From positions 1,712-38,978 of the forward strand of contig JAKCWW010002215.1 of the NCBI GenBank assembly GCA_026260175.1: a stretch of 37,267 nucleotides of DNA, written 5' to 3'. The DNA comes from Reticulitermes lucifugus (lineage: Eukaryota > Arthropoda > Insecta > Blattodea > Rhinotermitidae). Position numbers and translations under genes: made by a program. Below, in pieces: positions 21,145 to 37,267 of this stretch. Each line of letters begins with the position of its first letter. The first letter of the stretch is position 1. Under the pieces are notes generated by a model that was given only the letters and a program-made list of their open reading frames with translations, ran no database searches and had not been told where the DNA came from.

Positions 21145-23450
21145 GGGTAATTAATATGATAGCATATCTTGTTGCAATTCCCCTTAGTTCAGCTTCACAT
21201 TGACAAAACTGTACAACAGTGACTAACACAACCTTGGATGAGTCACGGTTGTGCTTAAACTACTACACAGCATCCCTAATTCCATGAAAGACTAGGGGAC
21301 ATGCATAGATTAGAGCAGACATGTTAGGAATATAACTGCAAATAAACAAAACTCAAAGTTGTATGGTGCTCCCGAATCCGTAACCAGGGTTGTTGCTGGA
21401 AAATTTAAACAAAAGTACTTCTTGAACTACAGTTACAAGGACAGGAAGCCTGAATTAAAATAGAAGCAAGAAAAAAAGTTCCTGGAAATCCTCTACAGAA
21501 GTATGTGGGCCATTAGCTCCCGTGTATGAATATCCACAAATATATTGCGCCATGATGTGCTTACCGATACGAACACGACGAAATCCTCGGCTAATTAAAC
21601 CAAGTCACTATTTCACACAAATAGGGTCAAGCAGATGAAAAATGTTGCTCAAACAATACACAACATTTTAAAAAATGTACATTGGGCTTAAAGGCATACA
21701 TCAAATGCAACACTATCACTTTTCACTAAATGACACACTAATCCTGGTCATGTGTGACAACTGTATACCAAACATAAGCCTCCACATAACATACACGCAT
21801 AAGCACTTACACACCGTCTGCGAACCGTATCGCACTAACCGGCACAACATCCATCCACCCCCGTAATGCCGCTACTGCAGATTCCTAGCAGGGATTGTGA
21901 CTGCTTAATGGAACAGCGACAGAGCAGGAATCGGAAGGCATGTAGTTTGACAATAGCCACTAACACCAGTATTTCATTATAACTAATACAATTTATACCG
22001 GTTTTAAACAAAAATGTAATAGCACTAAACGTGTCAAAACTAAATACTACACAATTTCTCTACGAATTATTCAGTTGTAACCCAACAATATAACATACCG
22101 AATCCGAATCTCCCTCCGTGCGGCATGCATGCAAATGGCGCCTAAAATGTGCATTATCAGAAATAAACGTGGTAATACACAGTCTCGTCATAATGTGAAG
22201 AACCGGCATGAGAATATCAGTCTGCCTTATAATGCGGTGCAAATCTAACACTGTTTATCACAATAAGAATTTAAACACTGTAGCCTACGATCACCTGCGG
22301 TGACACACCCCTATTTTAGTACGTCAGTCTTCACTGAATCCCATGGAAACCGTCATTGGCAACTGAGCCACAGGCTTTCCGTAATCACTTAACTACTACC
22401 ACTCAAATAGCCATTACTACGAGTGACCCAAAATATCAACTTACCAACACTATATATCACCAATACCCACACACACACACATAAGCAGCTTTCCACTGTC
22501 TCTGCGAGAAGCAACGAACCGTCCGACCAGGACTTCAATCTTTGGCTGTTCCAATAAATACCGTTACTCCCCCCATTCGGCTTTCAATGTAAGAAAATAT
22601 ATGCACATCAATTACAACAGAAAATAATATTATTGACACTCTATTATATTATACTTTGTGTCTATGATATTATCGGGCATTCCATATTCTAATGTTAAAA
22701 CTTCAGTTCAATTCCGATTTGGTTACACATGTTCGTGTGCAAAGGGAAACACCGCCAAGTACAACGGCAAAGATAATCTTTCCTAAAGACAGGCAACTAT
22801 GGTGGCTACGAATTGGTCGATGTCTCATAACAGTGACCAAAATGATACTGTATGAGGAAAATTGTTAACATAACAATATTAGCATCACTAATATTATAGA
22901 ACTAAATGACGTAATGTTGTACTATACACTGGCGTGCGTAACTGACGGAACGAAATTGATACTTTCATTTCAAAACCACTGTAAGCTGCGTGCATGCGAA
23001 CCATGGATGAAATCCAAATGACGGCTGGGATATTACTCGTTCAAGAAGCCACAGGTACTCCTTTCAGCACTTCACAGACGCTTGCTACAGCATCATTCTC
23101 ATAACACTCTTGCAACGTTTTGTGAATAATTCGAAGGCGTAATTAGGCGAGCTATTAGCGTCATAGAGCAGGCGCGAGAGTGCACTGATATTTTTTAATC
23201 TACCTCTGTCCTACTCTTCGTATGGGCAAGGTTTTTTTTTCGGCTGTGAAGAGTCGTACTATGGTCTTGATTACGACATTGTGTAGTCACCCTGAATGTG
23301 GCAGAAATATGTACTATCGAAAAGTTGGTATGTAGCTACCAGGCTACATAGTACCATGATCCATACAACCACAATGTATGTTTTACTGCTAAAAATAAAG
23401 TTGTCCTCGTGTTCAATTACCAGATAATCACAAGGCTGTGAAGGTATATG
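21145..23450. other. Non-coding stretch, nothing recognised
   Basis: A+T-rich with a short ca run near 22,468-22,480. No gene, RNA or repeat family recognised. Confidence 0.35.
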
Positions 23451-23454
23451 AAAG

Positions 23455-23640
23455 TGTGCAGGTACAGCTCCATCCATTCTTAACCCCGACCCTAGATAAG
23501 GTGAGTGGGTGAGCTGTACTCCCCCACTGCTTAGCCACTGGATGCGAGGCTGGGTCGGTTACAGTGCCAGTTTGAACGCTTTGGAAAAGAGAAAAATTCC
23601 TTGCACCTGTCCAGCCACTATAGCGATAGAGCTTGGTGTT
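23455..23640 (-). repeat. SINE copy, diverged
   Basis: Read on the minus strand it has CACCCACTCACC-like, AACCGACCCAGCCTCGCATCC-like and ggacaggtgc blocks in the order of the SINE at 16.3 kb. The head near 23,630 is partly eroded and no B box is certain. Confidence 0.55.
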
Positions 23641-23644
23641 CGCT

Positions 23645-24900
23645 CATTGCGCAGTTGAACTGGAACGAAATCTGAAACAAGTTGTTGATGGTAAATACGA
23701 ACTGAATCTCGAATATGCGCAGCCAGAATTTTTCATTGGAGAGGCTGACCATGAGGCCATATATAATTTATGTTTTATTTTAAAACTTTTGTTATAAAAA
23801 TCACGTCGCAAGTATAACTGTAACGTAACACTGTTTCCAACTGCATTTATATACATACAAATATAACTACGTGTTCCATGTCTCACTCACCTAATTTAAA
23901 TCACAAAGCTTCTTGGTTTTTAAATTTCATCTAAGACATCCTATGCTTTTAATTTTATTTTTCAAATTTCTAATATATTAGTCATCAGCAGATTTCAGTG
24001 GCTGATTTTGGCTGAAGGGTAAATCACGTAATACCTTTGATACCATCGTGTTTGAAAATCTGTGTTTTTTTAAATTTTGAATTGAGAAAGGGGCTGTCGG
24101 GCTGCAGCCCCCCCCTCCACACCCTTGGATGCGTCCCATGGAATCTCGTAGAGTTAAATTAAATTGACTGGTATTATTTCTCATGTAATACGTACTTCTG
24201 AATAAGTCTGCGGTTATTATGTGGCTCTTATAATAGACCTGTTATGCTAGACTACACTTGTGTGAGATCGGCCAAAAGTTTATTATTATTATTATTATGC
24301 ATTATTATATATCTGATCAATTCTCCCGATCACAGAATAAATGCTATATTGACTCTTGTTTTTGCAGCATTTTGTAATTACGCGAGTTCATTATATATAA
24401 GAATTTTATTTATTTTTATTTTACCCTCTCTGTCCCTCTCCCTCCCATGAAGAATTTACGAAGTTTACGTCTTGACGACCCGCAACAGCATTGAACAACT
24501 GACGTAGGACATAAACTTTGTGGTAAATATCAGTTAGAGGCGAGTTAAACATAAGCGGTACAAACGAGTTTTCTCAGCTGTAAGGTACGTTACTTATACT
24601 AAAATTGCGGTCGCTTGAGATGTAAAGCCCTGCTGTTAGATAGATAAGTAACAACGTGTTAGGACAACCTGCAGCCTCCATCTTTGTGATGGAAGAGTAA
24701 CATCTTACATGCTAGACGCAGGCAGCAGTACTGTTCTCACCACCCAGTAGGCAACTTACTCTGATAAACAGGATAACAAAACAGCATAGATTATTCAACT
24801 TTTATACAAATTTTAACCAATGTAAGACTGAAACAACCAGCAACCACAATCTTCAACTTTTATTTGTTTTAAACAGTGTATGTGCACAATTGTAAAGAAT
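23645..24900. other. Non-coding stretch, mostly nothing recognised
   Basis: An att run at 24,281-24,297 and c/t-rich sequence at 24,424-24,448 are simple sequence. A weak module fragment (minus-strand AAGATGGAGGCTGCAGG, about 24,672-24,695) resembles the GGAGG-type cores. Confidence 0.35.
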
Positions 24901-24954
24901 TCTTGTAAACAATTGTACCAGTTGGTGTAAATAGTGTGTGATTTTAGATAATGG

Positions 24955-24999
24955 GTCCCTGAAGATGAACCCAAATTAAGGGTTCGAAACATGTAGGAC
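24955..24999 (+). ncRNA. Hammerhead-ribozyme-like motif, best single copy (F5)
   Basis: Order: stem I GTCC (24,955-24,958), core CTGAAGA (24,959-24,965), one extra t, stem II GAACCC (24,967-24,972) with a 7-base loop and GGGTTC (24,980-24,985), GAA (24,986-24,988), stem III ACATGT (24,989-24,994), base A (24,995), stem I GGAC (24,996-24,999). Every core position fits the hammerhead consensus and all three stems pair. It lies in a single, non-palindromic setting; upstream gttggtgtaaatagtg resembles the tails of the fold-back copies. Confidence 0.6.
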
Positions 25000-25004
25000 A
25001 GTGG

Positions 25005-25545
25005 AATTTCACAATTGATGTGCTTAAATTGTACATTTATCGGACTTTAAATATAATAAATTTCTTATTTCGTCTATGGACCGTTTTCATAAATATTTAA
25101 TGTCCAATATGTTACGAATAAAAGCCATTCAATGCTTATGCACAAAATAAGGCACTGAAATAACAAATTTCTCCCCCCCCCCTACTTCTACGAAGCATAA
25201 GATGAAAATTGTGAACACATTTTACATCTGTTTTCTGTATAACAGAAAACTAGGCAGGTAAGTGTGTCAATCATACACACGAGTGTCTTGAATATGCTCA
25301 TGCCCCTAATTGTATAAAACAAGCAACACAGTAAAAACTACATTACTTTGAATGTTGATTGTGTTATTTATTCTCTCAAAATTAAATACAGTATCTGTTC
25401 ATGTAAATATTAAGCGTTAATTTCTAATTTTCGCTGTCATAATTGTCTGTCAGAATCGTACAACAGTGTTGAGAGGACTTTGGTTGTGATGACGTGGATT
25501 AATGGTGGTGTGCCGATTTGCGTTAACTACTGGAAAACCTCAGAT
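25005..25545. other. Non-coding A+T-rich stretch
   Basis: No gene recognised. There is a run of Cs at 25,173-25,182, and ttctgtataacagaaa near 25,232 is a short palindrome. Confidence 0.35.
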
Positions 25546-25562
25546 GGCACTAAAGAATCACA

Positions 25563-25740
25563 TTTTCTGGGATGTTATACCACGTAGAGTTCTACGTAGT
25601 CATAAACGTTGCGAAAGATCTTAGTGCCTTAATTTTCGTACTGCTGAAAATGATGGCGCTAGGAATATTCGAGACGTCAGTAACTACTCACCAATGTTTA
25701 CAGCGAAGCACCCCAGAACACAGATTATGTCTGTATTTTT
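25563..25740. repeat. Head-to-head palindromic module, eroded
   Basis: The left arm has tctgggatgttat and cataaacgttgcg. The right arm has CTGAAAATGATGGCGC, CGAGACGTCAGTAACTAC and a tail near accccagaac. Positions match the modules at 9.1 and 13.6 kb, but the core is damaged. Confidence 0.45.
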
Positions 25741-25969
25741 TGCAACGGCACTGTGAGAACCGCAAATCCTGCACCCAGATAGCATTCTTCCCTTTGTAAA
25801 CATGTGCTGCTATCTCTTGGGTTCCTTCTACACGACTAGCAAAGGTTACACATAGCACAGATTTACAGAGCTTGACTTCTCATCCATGGTTCGTAGCAAT
25901 TTGTGCATATGAAAGTCCTGTGGGTTTTGGAACGGTGTAGATTCGTAGAACTGTCTACGCTGACGTGAT

Positions 25970-26037
25970 TTTGTCACCCTGAAGATGGAAATAACACTTT
26001 CATCCAACAGTCGGTGTGAAAATCCAGAAAGCCGTCT
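25970..26037 (+). repeat. Palindromic-module arm with CTGAAGA core
   Basis: Order is CCCTGAAGATGGAAA, TTTCATCCAACAGTCGG, then a tail ending aaaatccagaaag. The CTGAAGA strand is intact but the GAAAC strand is not. Confidence 0.4.
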
Positions 26038-26189
26038 TAAGGAGCTTTGCACGGATACGAGCGGGACAAATACGCCAAACGTCACATATGAATAGTATGA
26101 TCTGTGTGAATAGGCATGTCGGTCATAGACCATGTATCAGTTGGTAGGCAGCATGAAGGATTGCTATAATCCGTGATCTTTTTATTTCC

Positions 26190-26503
26190 GCGGAGTGGTG
26201 GTGTACGAGACAAAATTTTGCAGAGTATTTATTGTGCGTTGCGTTATGATAAGAAGCGTGTATAAAAACTGTTTGTTGTACTATTAATAATCTCTCTACG
26301 AGGAGATCTACAACGGTACAAGTTGTTCCTGTTGTACTTTTGATTTACTATTTGTTATAACCTACAAACGTTTTAAATAAGCAGACTACGGTGATTTTCA
26401 TTAATGTTGCTTATATAGTGGATAGTGGTACGTGCTGTATCAGCAGTGAACAGAATAGTTATCTACGACAGTCCTTAAGTGCATATTACAAGAACCAGCC
26501 AAC
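26190..26503 (+). promoter_or_regulatory. Presumed promoter and 5' untranslated region of mRpL51
   Basis: This is the stretch immediately upstream of the mRpL51 start codon. No TATA box or initiator can be assigned with confidence. The context ccaacATG at the start is a good insect translation start context. CpG is still frequent here and falls away after about 27 kb. An intron in the leader cannot be excluded. Confidence 0.3.
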
Positions 26504-26995
26504 ATGAGTTGGTGTGTGAAATCGTTCTCTCTGATTTGCCAACAAATTACGAATCCACAGTTGACATGTGTACGCAGTCGCTATTACGCAAACAAAATAG
26601 CAAAAGGGCCTGTTCTGCGACGGTATGGCTACAAAGAAAAAATTCTTCAAGGTGGAACACTACCACATATCGATGCACCACCCCTACAAACCATACCCTT
26701 GTATAGACCAAAAAATGCCTGGTGTGAGAAGCGAGCATTATTTGGGCAGAACGATTATATTGACATCCTTGGTAATGGAGAACTTCATCCAACCAGAATC
26801 ATGTACAATGTACAGTCATGGCTACGGGGTGTGCAAGGCAATGAGTATCAAATATTGCTTCGCAAGAGGAAGATGCTCAGTCAAGGAATAATACCAATTG
26901 CCAGACCTACTAAGTGGAAAGAGTTAAATAAAAGAATACGTTACCTTTATAAATTCTTGAATCAAAAAACCAAAACAGGCATGCCCAGTAATTAA
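26504..26995 (+). CDS. mRpL51: Mitochondrial ribosomal protein L51 (bL51m/mL51)
   Basis: A nuclear-encoded protein of 163 residues for the large subunit of the mitochondrial ribosome. Residues 1 to about 27 are rich in S, C, Q and R with few acids, fitting a mitochondrial import signal. The body carries the family signature: ARG/TYR-rich [15 protein letters not shown] (about 34-48), [20 protein letters not shown] (about 67-86), [23 protein letters not shown] and LLRKRKML, then [13 protein letters not shown] near the C-terminus. These match insect and vertebrate L51 from memory, and the length is normal. It is one uninterrupted frame with no stop or frameshift, so an intact gene is likely. An intronless retrocopy cannot be fully excluded. 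It is convergent with the dipeptidase gene. Confidence 0.95.
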   Translation: MSWCVKSFSLICQQITNPQLTCVRSRYYANKIAKGPVLRRYGYKEKILQGGTLPHIDAPPLQTIPLYRPKNAWCEKRALFGQNDYIDILGNGELHPTRIMYNVQSWLRGVQGNEYQILLRKRKMLSQGIIPIARPTKWKELNKRIRYLYKFLNQKTKTGMPSN

Positions 26996-27099
26996 GATGA
27001 ATTGTACTAATGCTTGTAGTTGGCAGTATTTACTTGATTGATTTGTATTTCATTACCACGATCAGTTATATCTATTGCATAATTGTAAACATTTGTCAC

Positions 27100-27105
27100 A
27101 TTAAA
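27100..27105 (+). terminator. Candidate polyadenylation signal of mRpL51
   Basis: ATTAAA, the commonest variant signal, lies 105 bases after the stop codon. No AATAAA is nearer. Confidence 0.4.
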
Positions 27106-27124
27106 ATGTATAATTGTAACATAT

Positions 27125-28837
27125 AAATACATGTACATTTTCATTCACACATTAGACCAGCATTCCAAGTGGAGCCACAGCAGAAATACATTAAGTACAT
27201 TTCCTTTACCTACATTCCAAGAAAAACTGTGTTGAGGAAGCCCATAGTTGCTACATTATGGACCAGCATGTGTATTTCAAAATATAATGGAGGCCTGCAA
27301 ATTTCTAATTCTAATAGGAAGTTACTTTTGGATTGGCATTCAGCCTGGTTTGTGTCACTCAAAAAATACTTTGTAGAACCTCAAATTTCTTGCACAATGG
27401 AACATCTCGGCTGTGGAATTAAATGTGGGAATCATTGTTGTAGGGTAATACTATGAAATACTCTGGATAAGAACATGTTACATAAAGTACAAAACCCTGC
27501 AAAGTAAATTAGGTTCTAAATACAGTTGTAAAAATGACTCGAGCTTGAGATTATGCTCAGGAAGAACGGGAAGGCTACACCATTCAAAATTTCACTTTTT
27601 AAGCCTTTTTCAAAATAAACTCAGTGCCCAAGGTGTAATATAATTGTGTATTTACAAACAGCTCGTGTTTCTTTTCAGCGCACTTACAAGCTTAGAGAAT
27701 TTGATACACACAAGCAGGAAATATTACCTCTATAATCCAAGAAAGGAGAAATGTGAGAAGGACTGAATTAGAAATTAAGTTAAATTTCTATTAGGAAAGG
27801 TCTCGCTATATCTAAACCTGTGCAGAGACAAATCAGCAACAGATACATTGTGTGTTTACAGTTTTAATGATGCATTCAGTAGCTCTGATTGTATAGCAGT
27901 GAATGATTGGACTTGAAAGGATATCTTGGTCTAGTTTGGGTTACAATTTTGAAAGGAACCAAAGAAATTGATGAAGAAATTCAGAGTTTGACAGTATATC
28001 TGGGCATCAATTTGAACCCAGAACCTCCCAAATATGGGGCCTTGTAGACATATAACTGAAGCAAGTATGGTAACAGACTCGCCCCACCAAAGTTGTCACC
28101 ATGAATTGCATATCATTCATTTCCCATTCTAGTGAATACATTCTTTTTGTCATCCATTTCACATGCTGCACTTCGGGTTCCTTTTTAAACTGTCAATTGC
28201 AAGATGCTCTAAAGGAACAGATGAAAATTAGAACAATGAAGCTTCCTTCTTAAGAAAGAGTAAGAACATGAAAAGATGAATTCCATATAAAATTACTCTT
28301 GATCAGAAAATCACAAATATGAAATTACAGCTGTATGATCAAATATTAAATTAAAAAAAGCCTGTATGCTCATATGCTCATCCTGTTTCATTTGTCTAAT
28401 GTTTACAACACTGATCTCAACATTCACACTAAATTAATAACAATATTGTACACATGCGGCGAAATGTACAAAGTTTAAATTGGAAAGACGAGACAAATGG
28501 CAACATTTTCATATGTTTTAACTAGAATTAAGATTAAGTCTCTCACTTCAGTCATAATCACTATCCTAATATTTATAACACGTTTTCTAACATAAACTGG
28601 GACATTTTTGTTAAAAAAAAAAGTCTATCTGAAAATTTTATGATTGCACTTATTCACAAACTTGCATTACTGTTGTTGTGGCAACCATTAAGTAAACTAA
28701 TACTTTCCTTCACAAAGGAAGTGTACATATGGCCACACAGCACTGCAGCTCAGACACGGGACTGGATACTTGCTGCACAGCAGGAAATGCCTATGCATTG
28801 TTGTTATTAAAAGGGGGACATATAAACTGATGCTGCA
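27125..28837. other. Interval between convergent genes, with the dipeptidase 3' UTR
   Basis: The 3' untranslated region of the dipeptidase must begin at 28,837 and run left. No AATAAA is seen on the minus strand; TATAAA at about 28,570 and ATTAAA at 27,863-27,868 are weak options. The 95-codon frame at 27,169-27,456 (+) has no recognised motif. A B-box-like gggttcaaatt on the minus strand near 28,010 may be SINE debris. CpG is rare throughout. Confidence 0.4.
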
Positions 28838-37169
<8,332 letters not shown>

Positions 37170-37267
37170 CTGCCACAAAACCCAGTAACCATTAATTACT
37201 ACGAAAATTATAAGTTTTAAAACTTTCGCGGCGACATGATTCAATATAGTCTTCTCGGGCGCACAGC
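37170..37267 (-). other. Start of a further dipeptidase intron, cut by the window edge
   Basis: The polypyrimidine-poor sequence left of the edge lies upstream of exon A. The last 67 bases hold about seven CpG, unlike the rest of the gene. No exon is recognised. Confidence 0.5.

Noticed and set aside
27169..27456. 95-codon frame just downstream of mRpL51
   Set aside because: No recognised motif, no good start context, and it lies in the interval expected to hold 3' untranslated sequence.

Overview
This window reads as nuclear DNA from an insect. Two protein-coding loci can be supported, both in the right-hand 11 kb, and the left 26 kb is packed with short repeats. The coding exons have ordinary GT-AG introns. 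The SINE families and the many short palindromic repeats resemble those of cockroach or termite genomes (Blattodea); that placement is an inference from repeat style, not a proof.

Layout. 1-275 is the end of a hAT-like DNA transposon. 276-26,190 contains no gene I can support. It holds SINE fragments (1.2, 10.2, 13.8, 16.3 and 23.5 kb), an interspersed family ending in a 'gcgcctaaa' motif (5.0, 10.35, 10.6 and 12.1 kb), a mid-repetitive family at 9.4/16.9/17.5 kb, two small MITE-like inverted repeats (17.8 and 19.1 kb), and a large set of palindromic modules. 26,504-26,995 (+) is mitochondrial ribosomal protein L51 in one uninterrupted reading frame. 28,838-37,169 (-) is the C-terminal half of a DPP8/DPP9-type prolyl dipeptidase, reconstructed here as eight exons that join in phase. 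It includes the serine, aspartate and histidine of the catalytic triad and the stop codon; the 5' half lies beyond the right edge. The two genes are convergent, and their coding ends are about 1.8 kb apart.

The most interesting structure is in the repeats. Many of the palindromic modules centre on a hammerhead-ribozyme-like core (CTGANGA, stem II, GAA, short self-complementary stem III, cleavage base, stem I). Across five copies of one family (11.7, 18.7, 20.6, 24.95 and 29.1 kb) stem II, stem III and, where preserved, stem I change sequence but keep pairing. Two of the copies (18.7 and 29.1 kb) are two arms joined head to head and bounded by 10-11 bp direct repeats, as expected of retroposed insertions. 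A second, more abundant set shares a similar core and an outer motif ending near 'ACATCCCAGAA'. Hammerheads are known in Penelope-like retroelements; linking these non-coding fold-back modules to that class is an inference.

A second large-scale signal is CpG content. From about 27 kb rightward, across the dipeptidase gene, CpG is strongly depleted. The SINE at 31.2 kb has no CpG, while the related SINE at 16.3 kb has 22. This fits germline methylation of the transcribed gene body.
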